From positions 1 to 16,479 of the forward strand of contig WTXG01000512.1 in NCBI GenBank assembly GCA_022496185.1: a stretch of DNA of 16,479 nt, read 5' to 3'. Below are positions 8,288-16,479 of this stretch, in pieces. Origin of the DNA: Multifurca ochricompacta. Taxonomy: Eukaryota; Basidiomycota; Agaricomycetes; Russulales; Russulaceae. The notes beneath the pieces are model-generated. The model did not search any database, was not told where the DNA came from, and saw only the letters and a program-made list of their open reading frames with translations. The first letter of the stretch is position 1. Each line of letters begins with the position of its first letter. The translations under genes and the position numbers were made by a program.

Positions 8288-11200
8288 TCAGAAGAGGTCG
8301 ACAACACCACGGGCGGGCAAAATGACAGCGACGACCTTGCTCTCGAGTGATAGTAGATCACCCCCCTGCGTCGCTACTAGGTCCAACGTATTATTATCCC
8401 TATTGCCACTCAGGAGCTTCTTGAGATTGGTGGAGGCCAGAGCAATGGCTTGCGATCTGGAAATGCGCCCACCAGCTTCTAAAGCAATCTGGAAATATAC
8501 CATATAAGATGATGGCACCAAATTCGAAGCGGAGAGGACCGCACCCAACCAAGGTCGAAGCGTGTCGCAGCCGCGCTCGAAGGTTCCTCAATACCGACGC
8601 CTACGGTCACGTTATGTGCCAGCAACTTCAATACCGCGCTCTCTGAGGACAGAGGCGGGCCTGGCAATCTGGAGAAATATCGTGGTCAGCATTGCAACTA
8701 ACGCAAGCAAAGCAGCGCCATGCGCTACAGCTCACATGCGTCGCTGTTCCCAGGTCCCCGGGAAGGGCCGTGGGCGTGTCAAGATGACACCCACGCCAGC
8801 TTCCGCGAGCTCTGATGCGAGTAGGTGGGCTTCGGTTGCGCCGGTAATGGTCATACGGAGCGGAAGCCCGGTATTCGCCTCAAACTCGCGCTTTAGTTCT
8901 ACAAGCGTCGCGATGACATCAGCGCTGTGCGTTTCAACGACGAGCGGAATGTGGCCCTGATATACTGATTAAGCGAAGTGTGATAAATCTTTTGAGCGTG
9001 CGATGGTCACGCACGCGGACTGCATCTAACAAGTGTGCAGAAACGCCATTATGTTGTGCGTGTGCAGTAAAAAGCCATTGACGCAGTACCGCGATCTGCG
9101 TGCTCACGCTTGGTTTCCTGGATCTTTGCAATATGGAAACATGTAAGCCCGTTACTTCCTGGTTGACGGCGCCGTTCTCAAGTTTGTGACGAGCGCCGAG
9201 CGAAAATTCCACCCCGAGACCGCTGACGAAGCCAGTGTGACTAGGGGCGACAATTGCACGTGTGACCCCCGCACGGTAGGCCAATCTGAAGGCGAAATGT
9301 ATGGTTGTGAGCACTCGTGACAGCTCGAGCAAATTATATAACGAACAGTGCATCACGACCGGCAAATTGCAACCCGTCAACGGCGCGGACGAGGAGTTGC
9401 TCGACGGTCGGAGTGGTAGAAACGGAGAGGGGATCGGGAACGGCCCCATCACCTGTGGAGACTTCGCCTTGTATTTCCGAGACGCCAGAGCGGATCCATA
9501 TGATACCAGACTAGGGCTAATCGAACCACCTTTCAGATCAATGATGCGCACATGGCGGCCACGGCCATCCGCCAATTCAGCGATGGAGCAAGAAGTCTCT
9601 GAGCCGGAGCATGCAATGCTACCGTTACGCACCATCACGACACCAGAGTCGATGTTCTGGGTCGCAAATACATCGCGAATACGATCACCCGGCACGAAAA
9701 AATTCTTCACGTTCTTGAACAGTACATCGCCAACGTAAGACTCATCTGGCAGAAGTGGAGGAAGCCCCTCGTATTCGATTGCCGCGGTAGCCTCTCGATC
9801 AAAATTTGGAACCTTTGGTACGTTCTGCAACGAGTTAGGCTTGTCAACAACGTAAGGAAGCTCGAGCTGGGAGATGCCGTCAATGTAAACTTGCGAGGGC
9901 GTGGCGCCAAGAGCAAGGGGATGACTATCCCATACGACAAGATCTAGAGTATTCATACATTTTTCCCGTAGTGAGGAATAGACGACGGTTTAAAGCGTAC
10001 CTGCATCCCACCCTAGAATATGCGCAAAGCAGAGTTATCGACTGGTCAGATATAAACACAAAGGGACATCCACACCCTCTTTGATGTGCCCGATACGATG
10101 ACCTAAGCCAACCACTTGGGCAGGCTGAGTTGTCACGGCACCCAGTGCAAGGTTTTCAGGCAAGCCGTAATAATGAGCTTGTTGGGCATCAAACAATAGG
10201 TACCTAGAGTTCGACACCGGGTGGTCGCTCTACGACAACTAAATGTCACAGTCGATATGAAATTTCCGGGCGTACCTTAAGAACAACTTGAATTCCGTTT
10301 TCCGCCAAGATCCGTGGGGCAAATTCGGAGCCACGGTATGCCTCTCGTTTGTATCTGGAGAAGAGAATTTAGAGAGCTATCATCAAACACGAACTAGGAT
10401 AAAAAGAACCTTGCATGCGTTGCGAAGATAGCGGCAGCGGGTGGAGAGCCTGCAGTGAGACCATGGGCCAACGGCAAGGTACTGCAGTCTGATGAAGTAT
10501 GAAATACCATATGCTCTTTTCAACACATCCGGAACGAGGTAGGCTTCGTGGGCATGGTGCACAGCGGCAATAGAAAATTTAAATTCATTTGAAAGCTGTC
10601 AAAGACGGTGGTGCTAGAAAGGTAAGATCTTCAGGCCTCAGATATAAAGACCCTTACTCGGATCAGGTCATCCAGGTCCACCGCTTCGTAACAATGCGTT
10701 TGTACCTGTGTTATCCCTCATCTAAGTGGTAATGAATAGAACAATGGGGTGACACACCCTAACTCTCCCACGCAATACGTCGACCAAGGCCTCCCATTTC
10801 AAGTCTTCAGGGAACTCCCAAGGTCTCTCCATTGAGCGGAAAGCACCTTCTTGCAATACACATCCTGCTTCTCTTTAATTTGACGAGCCCGATCATACCT
10901 ATCGGTACGACTTTGGTGTATAACACGGGAGGGCCGAATGATATACTCACGCCTGGCGGAATGCCCAAAACGTGTCCATTCGCGTCCCACTGTACACGCG
11001 GCCTAACCATAGACCAGATAAGACATTAATATTTGCTGTCTAGTACGTTAACGCACTCGGGTTCTCGCCTAATGTTACGTTTGACAAGGGAGTTACTGCA
11101 TGACATAGATGAGAACGCACCGCAAGCGTGTCTAGGGTGATACGTTCACATCAAGGCCTATCATTGCAAAGGTGTACTCACTTTATTTGCCTCCATGGAA

Positions 11201-12092
11201 CGGTCCCAGAAACGGGGAACGTACCATTCAACTCGTGTGGAGGTTCTATTAACATTGCGGTGGGGGATCGTTCTGCCGTCTTGCGTAACTTAATCGTGAA
11301 AGCTTGCCCACCTAAGCAAGTAATTAGACACCCTCAATCATTTGAAGGTAAGGGGTGTGGCATGCCAATAGCGTTCGCAGAGCCCGGAAGAATGAGTGCT
11401 GTTGTTACACCCCCTGCTATAGAAAGCGAATAAGATTCATCGCGGGTATTCAAACCGTCGAGCGATCGTAGCCACGGAAGGACAGGACCATTGTGAGAGT
11501 TGCCATCATTAGCACCAGAGAGTGCAGGAGCAGAATGTACTCCAAGATGTGAATGCGCATCGACAATACTAGAACGATGAAGCAATTCAGTGTCAACCGA
11601 GTGATTTTCGAGAAGTGGGGAGTGTCACCCTGGGGTCACCCATGCACCTTCAACATTCACGATGTTGAGGTTATCCTGACTGTGAAGACGTTTGATGATA
11701 TTCACGTCTAAACCACCTACGCCTTTGATAATACCCTTGTCAAAATAAATATGTCCTTGGAGAACTTCGGTCCCATTGTAACCACCAGTCCAGATGCGCG
11801 CATTGAGGATGAGGGTAGCCCTTGTGCCCAAAACATAGCGATCGGATTCCGAACGCTTGTAAAACTCTGTTGATGGACCAGGTAGGAGATCAAGCGCCCG
11901 GCAGCGGGCGAGTGTTCGCTCAGCATTGATAGGGATCGGTGAGTAAAAGACTGTGAAGAACGATTGGATATAAAAGAGTTGGAGTGCCAAAAGGGAAACC
12001 AGAGCACAGAAAATGAATCTGCTGTAACGGTAAAAGTGGCGGCGTTTTGTTGGTAGGACAGGTGTAGGCATTGGCAGCAGTGGCTCACCCAT
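8288..12092 (-). CDS. Membrane-anchored amidohydrolase (mushroom 'carbohydrate esterase 9' type), 18 exons, two frameshifts
   Basis: Minus-strand exons: 12092-11629, 11568-11366, 11311-11182, 11131-11121, 11068-11057, 11002-10951, 10898-10758, 10705-10658, 10595-10508, 10449-10410, 10354-10276, 10229-10076, 10012-10001, 9943-9347, 9285-9015, 8956-8736, 8668-8545, 8488-8288. The model gives 949 residues if two one-base gaps (near 10818 and 9485) are allowed for; as written, a stop falls at 10801-10799. Residues 26-49 form one hydrophobic segment after a basic stretch, suggesting a type II anchor with the enzyme on the lumenal or outer side. Putative metal ligands of the metal-dependent hydrolase fold: His160-x-His162 in DAHSHLG, His342, the HHAHE cluster at 367-371 and Asp425 in SDHP. 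Cyclic-amidohydrolase-like ends (KEGWDADLVVWDSHPLALG, LVATQGGDL) support the family. The true substrate is unknown; the CE9 label (N-acetylglucosamine-6-phosphate deacetylase) is customary rather than proven. Confidence 0.87.
10001..10012 (-). other. 12-nt micro-exon of the amidohydrolase gene
   Basis: GGTGGGATGCAG is bounded by TTCTAG upstream and GTACGC downstream on the minus strand. It supplies the residues between KEG and DLVVWD, restoring the KEGWDADLVVWD motif with correct phase (1 to 1). Skipping it would remove four residues from a conserved motif without shifting the frame. Confidence 0.8.
11057..11068 (-). other. 12-nt micro-exon of the amidohydrolase gene
   Basis: GCGAGAACCCGA is preceded by ACATTAG and followed by GTGCGT. 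Spliced to its neighbours it completes the conserved HACGENPSRVYSGTRMD stretch. Its flanking introns are 52 and 54 nt. Confidence 0.8.
11121..11131 (-). other. 11-nt micro-exon of the amidohydrolase gene
   Basis: ACACGCTTGCG is preceded by CACCCTAG and followed by GTGCGT. It encodes the end of the Lys-His-Ala-Cys-Gly stretch and sits directly upstream of the 12-nt micro-exon at 11057-11068. Skipping it would shift the frame. Confidence 0.8.
11312..11365 (-). other. Non-canonical GC-AG intron (54 nt)
   Basis: The only split that keeps ANAIGGQAFTIKLRKT intact uses donor G|GCATGC and acceptor GCTTAG|GT. No GT lies at a usable position. A CTAAT branch-like motif lies close to the acceptor. GC-AG introns are a small minority of fungal introns. 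Confidence 0.75.
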
Positions 12093-12464
12093 GTTAGAGA
12101 GCTAAGGATGAGTGATGAGATAAACTTATCCGCTCGCACGCGAACATCACGTCTGTGCGTCTGTGCGTGTGAGTGTGGGGCCGTCGGCATACTGTCCCCA
12201 CTCAAACGACATTTATTCGGTCGAATTCCTACAATACCCAATCTATAATACCTTATCATACTTAGCACGCTTTACCGCCCAACCTACTCACGACAAAAAA
12301 GACAAAAACAAAGCCAAAAGGCACTCCAAATCAAATCCCCTTACCCGACCCCTTCCTGACCGCGACGCGACCGCGACTTGACACGTGATGGGAGAATGAG
12401 AAACAGAGCTATACAGCCTTTCGGCAAAAGCCGAGTGGCCCACGAAACTTTGATTTTGCGCAGC

Positions 12465-12484
12465 CCCAACAGGTCCCAACAGGT
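12465..12484. repeat. Tandem 10-bp direct repeat in the divergent promoter
   Basis: CCCAACAGGT occurs twice with no gap, about 100 bp upstream of the RPS5 start codon. It could be a duplicated factor-binding site or a slippage product. Confidence 0.8.
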
Positions 12485-12499
12485 CAAAACCACAGTGCG

Positions 12500-12514
12500 C
12501 GGAAGCGGCTTCCG
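12500..12514. promoter_or_regulatory. Palindromic CGGAAGC-G-GCTTCCG site
   Basis: Two perfect 7-bp half-sites surround a single G, about 70 bp upstream of the RPS5 ATG. The symmetry suggests a dimeric DNA-binding factor, but no known factor is assigned. Confidence 0.45.
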
Positions 12515-12580
12515 TCATTGTCAATAATAACAATAAATATAACAAGCAAGTAATTGCTCTTTTCTTTCTCTACTTCAAAA

Positions 12581-13475
12581 ATGGTCGCTACCCAAACACT
12601 TCCGAGGGATGTTTCTAGACTCGGGCAGGAAGTCAAGCTGTTCGGAAAGTGGGATACCCAAGAGTACGTCCTAAATTTACCGCCTCTTGCAGACAAAACA
12701 AGTCGACTGATTCACCTCTCAGCGTCGAAGTCAAGGATATCTCACTGACGGATTACATTCAAATCCGTCATGCCGTTTATCTTCCCCACACAGCCGGTCG
12801 ATACGCCAAGAAACAGTTCAAGAAGGCTCAGATGCCCATAGTTGAGCGTCTCGTGGATAGGTTGGTCTGGATGTCTCTGCGGTATCGGCCAGTTTCACTG
12901 TATATACTTTTAGTCTGATGATGAAAGGCCGCAACAACGGCAAGAAGCTTCTGGCTGTCCGCATTGTCGCGCATGCATTCGAAATCATTCATCTCCTTAC
13001 CGACCAGAACCCAATTCAGGTTTGCCCGCTTGTTCGACACCCACGAATCTTTCTCCCGACCTTTTACCAATATACAGGTCCTCGTTGATGCCATTGTCAA
13101 TACTGGTCCCCGCGAGGATTCTACTCGTATCGGTTCACAAGGTACAGTCCGTCGCCAGGCTGTCGATGTTTCACCTCTACGGAGAGTGAACCAGGCCATA
13201 TCACTTCTCACCATCGGCGTATGTTGAATCCCACGACGTTCTTCTTCATCTCCGTAAAACTCACCATCTCATACTCAGACGCGCGAATCTGCGTTCCGCA
13301 ATGTTAAATCTGTCGCAGAATGTCTTGCAGATGAGCTCATCAATGCAGCAAAGGGTTCTTCAAACTCGTACGCCATAAAGGTTTGTGATTTTTTGTTACT
13401 TACTTGAGGGTTTCATCGCTTATCCGCTTATAGAAAAAGGACGAACTGGAGCGTGTCGCCAAGTCAAATCGGTGA
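12581..13475 (+). CDS. RPS5: 40S ribosomal protein uS7 (S5)
   Basis: Six exons: 12581-12663, 12723-12860, 12914-13019, 13078-13218, 13279-13380, 13434-13475, giving 203 residues, the usual length for eukaryotic S5. The five introns are 59, 53, 58, 60 and 53 nt and all phases agree. The protein binds the 3' major domain of 18S rRNA at the head of the small subunit, near the exit site for tRNA. Recognisable uS7 blocks are the [20 protein letters not shown] region (residues about 32-51), [62 protein letters not shown] and the C-terminal ERVAKSNR tail. The ATG at 12581 follows a pyrimidine-rich leader and an AAAA context. No lesion was found, in contrast to the two damaged minus-strand genes. It shares its promoter region with the amidohydrolase gene. 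Confidence 0.97.
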
Positions 13476-13741
13476 ACGCCGCCTTTTTGTGGAAGATGCG
13501 ATTGCCGCGGCGTTTTCTTCCTTCCACGCATACTTTTCTACGCCGCTTTCGCGTCTCAGCCTGTATATGCATAATTTCTAAATGTCGTTCATGTGCTCGT
13601 CTTACGACAACCTGCGTGCGATTGTTAGGCAAAGCAAAACAGAAACTGGATGTCCCCAACCTAAATGCAGTATTTTGAAATTCTCAGAGCATAGATTGAC
13701 GCACGTGTGTCATGCATGGCACGAGCACGGGCACGGCACGG

Positions 13742-13758
13742 CATGGGAAGTGCCCATG
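13742..13758. repeat. Short inverted repeat downstream of RPS5
   Basis: CATGGG and CCCATG arms flank a 5-nt loop. The run just before it (13719-13741) is made of imperfect GCACGG units. A small RNA hairpin is possible; nothing else supports a function. Confidence 0.4.
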
Positions 13759-14250
13759 TGTGAGCTGAGAAGAGGGTATGTTACATGTATGGACCCGACC
13801 CATATTATATTATATTCATTCATCCACGTCGAATTGCGGGGCCAGACTTTGGCGCCTGTGGAATATCTCTGCATCTTCGTGGGGCGGCGAGTGCACCATG
13901 TTGCGGCGTGAACCCGCGCGTGATCACAAGCACGCAGTCGGTGACTGTGCGGGAATCGGGTGGTCTTGTCCTCATCCTCCCTCCTCCCCATTATCCCGCT
14001 CCCCTGTCCCTATCCTTAAAACATCCTATTTTAATAATATAAAACAAATACACTTCCAGGACCCAGGACTAGACCAGGACAGACTCGACTAAAAGCTGAG
14101 GAGGGTGACTCCGAGCGCGCCGCGTCGCAGGTTCAAAGATTCCTATATTGGCATCCGCCGGGTCATCGGAACCCCCATCAGGCAACTCTTTTTATTCGAG
14201 GGTATTGACACATTTGGAATCTGACTGACTGATTGGTTCTCTCTGTGGCG

Positions 14251-14293
14251 CCCCCTCCCTCCCTTTTTCCCCCTCTCTCCCCCCCCCCTCCCC
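14251..14293 (+). repeat. 43-nt uninterrupted pyrimidine tract
   Basis: All 43 bases are C or T, including a run of ten C. Such CT tracts often precede transcription starts in filamentous fungi, and they can also form triplex DNA. Here it is followed about 28 bp later by an ATG. Confidence 0.75.
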
Positions 14294-14331
14294 GATAGAC
14301 CGGCACTATCCTGACGCCTGATGCTGCTCGG

Positions 14332-14347
14332 AACTGGATATCCAGTT
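14332..14347. repeat. 16-bp perfect palindrome
   Basis: AACTGGATATCCAGTT is fully self-complementary with no spacer. It lies 38 bp after the pyrimidine tract, overlapping the possible short exon at 14321-14356. Confidence 0.8.
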
Positions 14348-14549
14348 TTGGCGATGGTAAGTTAATACCGTAGAATGCTGAATGCTAGATAAAGCAGGAA
14401 AGTTGATGTGCACCACGAGCACGCGGGAATCAAATGACGTCTTGCAATCAGATGCGATGATGGCGGATAATGGGAAGCAACTTCAAGTTCAGCTCACTCA
14501 GCCTGCTGGGGGGTGGTCCAGTGCACCATTTCCGTTTACTCTAGTATAC

Positions 14550-14585
14550 AATGAACGAAACAAAAACAAAAAACAAAAAAAAAGC
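14550..14585 (+). repeat. A-rich run
   Basis: AATGAACGAAACAAAAAC is followed by further A-runs. Read on the minus strand it is a T-rich stretch about 650 bp beyond the stop of the right-edge gene, so it could be part of a downstream terminator or simply low-complexity sequence. Confidence 0.5.
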
Positions 14586-15231
14586 GCAAACTACGACAGA
14601 CTATGGGTAGAAAGCTTTGGGGCCAAGGATGCAAACAAGGAACTGTACAGTGCGCGCGCGTGGGATTAAAAGTGACAGCACCCACGGCCGTGATACATAG
14701 GTACATGCCCCAGAGGCGATTGCATGAGGGATGTTGGAGAATGTAAGATCGTGATGCAGAGGTATATTACACAAATGTAGGGTATGCCAGACGAAAATAG
14801 ATAGGTGACCCAGTCTGTTGGAGGAGAGGAAGAGATTAACCCGACAAATTCGAGTCAGTCTGGTGAACCTGCCAATAAAGACGGCGTGGCGTGGGGCTGG
14901 CAATAGACGAATAAATAGGACATGTGTCATGCGGGGCGGAGGTTACAAAAAGGCGAGTGACTGAAAAAGGACCACAGATCCGTTCTAACCCCTCGACCGC
15001 TTTGTGGGTCGGGCGGACGGAGTGTCGCAGGATAGTGGCATGTGACAGGAAGGTTGCCAGTTGGCATCTAACACGCCATCTTTTCGATCTGAGTGGGGCA
15101 TCCCGTGCCCGGCTACGGGATCGAGACCTCCAGTGCAGCAGTGGTTGCACCGCGAAATTCGCGGCCGCGATTGTGATGCTTCTAACGCACTAGAGACCTT
15201 CATGGTCTACAAGACCAGAAAATGCCAAAAA

Positions 15232-16479
15232 CTACCGGCGCTGCGAGGGTGCACGGGTGGAGGAGGATGGTTCAGGTTTCGGAACGACGCCGTCGTAGCC
15301 CAAATACCCAATGTCTCGGCCGAATTCTTTGATCATGGCCTTTCCCACGAGACACACCCAGCCCAAACCCTCCCCAGTGGAGGGTGCACCGGGCCAGAAA
15401 AGCTCTCCCTCTTCGTCCTCTATGTCAGGTTCATATTCCTGGTTATGCGAAAGGGATGAGTGTATGATTCGCGTGAAGGTGATTGGAAAGTGGTCCGATA
15501 GGGTGCGTAGCGTTAAAAGTGCCTGGGATTGTCTCATACAATGGGATGCCCACATGACGTCCTTGGTCAGGGTCTTAAGTATGTGTGTAAATCCCGCTGA
15601 AATCTCTACGGAGATAGAATTAGCGACCGGTGGTGGGGGTGGCCAAGACGGAAAGGCTGCTCCCTTGAACGAGTCGCGGGAGTAGTGTGGGTCGAACGGG
15701 TGCGGTTGATGCAGATGAATCACCCGGGGCGGTTGGTGTATCGGATGGGCGACCTGTTGGCGTGGAATTGGCACTGCTGGTTGCAACAATACTCGCTGGG
15801 GAGGGGAGCATCGGCGGGGTTGACTGTGTGACTGCAAGTGGCGTTCCAGAAGCACTGCCGGGTGGAGCGGAGACATTCTCAACAAGCGCTCGGGCCTGAG
15901 CCATCAACTTGTCCATTTCCCTGTCAGCACTCTGTTTGGTGGCGAAGACAAACATGCGGGTATGAATGAAAGCTTCGATCATAAAACTGGCGTGGTTGGG
16001 CCCGGTGAGCGTGCGGTATGGGAAGGGATTGGAATACCCACATGAGTCCAAGGAATGCCTTTTCGCGTTCGCTTGACGCATTCTCGGCTGTCCATTTGTT
16101 CTTAGTCCAGTTGAGAAAAGCTTCTGCGGTTTGCCATGAGCCGGTTATGCACGCGTCCTTAGAATAGTCGGTAGTCCATATGGAATACGTGAAGCAAATG
16201 AGAGCGTCAAGAAGCTCTAGACGGGCTATTAGGGCACCATGCTTGTGATAAGGAGAATTCGGTGGAGGCGGATTTGGAAGTGGGCGATACTCTTTATGTT
16301 GTGGAGAGAAAGTAGACCAATGACGGGCGTCCCCAGAATATTTGAGCATGCGGCCGTAATTGTGATAGCGGTCATGGAGCTCATTGAATATTGGGTCGCC
16401 TCGTTGAAGGTTCTTACGGGGCGTTGTATGGGCAAAGAATGGAGAGGGGAAGGAGGAAGGACAAGAGAACGGGATGAGG
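15232..16479 (-). CDS. C-terminal part of an uncharacterised helical protein, possibly AF4/FMR2-C-terminal-like (cut by window edge)
   Basis: Proposed exons, minus strand: 16479 (edge)-16042, 15986-15833, 15753-15232 with the stop at 15234-15232. The 55-nt intron (GTGGGT...GCCAG) is well supported by phase. The second one, 79 nt (GTCACA...CAACAG), is my best way to move between two frames that both look coding and is less certain. The visible protein has a conserved-looking start (GDPIFNELHDRYHNYGRM, then HWSTFSPQHKEYRPLPNPPP), helices around LIARLELLDALICFTYSIWT, AEAFLNWTKNKW and MIEAFIHTRMFVF, a Pro/Ser/Thr/His-rich linker, a long final helical part (ISAGFTHILKTLTKDVMW) and an acidic DIEDEEGELFWPG tail. 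Helices, low-complexity linker and helices in this order recall the C-terminal homology domain of AF4/FMR2 transcription-elongation scaffolds, but that is inference by layout, not a sequence match. Confidence 0.72.

Larger units (their letters stand above)
12093..12580. promoter_or_regulatory. Divergent promoter between amidohydrolase and RPS5
   Basis: The 488 bp separate two start codons on opposite strands. Visible elements: an E-box-like CACGTG at 12382-12387, CGCGACGCGACCGCGAC at about 12361-12377, the tandem repeat at 12465-12484, a GGAAGC/GCTTCC palindrome at 12500-12514, and an AT-rich stretch followed by CTCTTTTCTTTCTCTACTTC just before the RPS5 ATG. Pyrimidine-rich leaders are common in ribosomal protein genes. 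No factor assignment is made. Confidence 0.65.
13476..15231. other. 1.76-kb convergent region without a convincing gene
   Basis: This lies between the stop codons of RPS5 (plus) and the right-edge gene (minus), so both 3' UTRs and polyadenylation sites fall here. It is far longer than the other convergent spacer in the window. It contains a GCACGG-rich stretch (about 13719-13746), a CATGGG/CCCATG inverted repeat, a 43-nt pyrimidine tract, a 16-bp palindrome, an ATG followed 33 nt later by a perfect GTAAGT, and an A-rich run. ORFs present are short and without recognisable domains. Confidence 0.6.

Noticed and set aside
8562..9738. Plus-strand open frames at 8562-8960 and 9301-9738
   Set aside because: They are antisense to well-supported amidohydrolase exons 14-17 and have no recognisable motif.
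10799..10898. Explaining the frame change near 10818 by a 32-nt intron (GTGCTT...GGGAG)
   Set aside because: It would keep the frame, but 32 nt is shorter than every other intron here and it would remove residues that match the family (ALSxxWxxLG-like block). A one-base loss is simpler.
14129..14143. T-arm-like GGTTCAAAGATTCC suggesting a tRNA
   Set aside because: No A-box, no pairing acceptor stem and no anticodon arm at the right distance, and the T-loop has the wrong length.
1..16479. CRISPR array, phage, viral or toxin genes
   Set aside because: No regularly spaced repeats, no viral polymerase or capsid-like motif, and no toxin-like domain were seen. The intron-rich genes mark the DNA as fungal nuclear.

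Overview
The window looks like nuclear DNA of a filamentous basidiomycete, most likely an agaricomycete. Protein genes are cut by many short GT-AG introns of about 46-80 nt, intergenic spaces are short, and two gene families are recognisable: ribosomal protein uS7, and a membrane-anchored amidohydrolase usually annotated in mushrooms as carbohydrate esterase family 9. No tRNA, rRNA, CRISPR array, virus-like gene or toxin gene was seen. Exon borders were read by eye from splice signals, phase and remembered family patterns. No search was run.

Layout. (1) 1-2341: a 2290-bp non-autonomous hAT-type transposon (44-2333) with 16-bp perfect terminal inverted repeats and an 8-bp target duplication. 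It sits inside a coding exon. (2) 2334-5491, minus strand: a long Ser/Pro-rich gene that looks like a fungal DUF4045/gelsolin-type actin-binding protein. Its reading frame stops in the transposon and resumes exactly at 35-1 on the far side, so this copy is a clean insertion allele. (3) 5492-6694: divergent spacer with a doubtful ORF cluster. (4) 6695-8002, plus strand: a three-exon gene of unknown function with a C-terminal coiled coil. (5) 8288-12092, minus strand: an 18-exon amidohydrolase (949 residues if two one-base frameshifts are allowed for), with three micro-exons of 11, 12 and 12 nt and one GC-AG intron. (6) 12093-12580: divergent promoter. (7) 12581-13475, plus strand: the 40S ribosomal protein uS7 gene (RPS5), six exons, intact. 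(8) 13476-15231: 1.76 kb with no convincing gene, holding a 43-nt pyrimidine tract and a 16-bp palindrome. (9) 15232-16479, minus strand, cut by the right edge: the C-terminal part of a helical protein whose domain order recalls the AF4/FMR2 C-terminal homology domain (an inference).

The genes do not form a functional cluster. They encode a translation component, a likely secretory-pathway hydrolase, a cytoskeletal protein and two uncharacterised proteins. The strongest observations are the precise hAT disruption of the gelsolin-like gene and the unusual exon structure plus frameshifts of the amidohydrolase gene.
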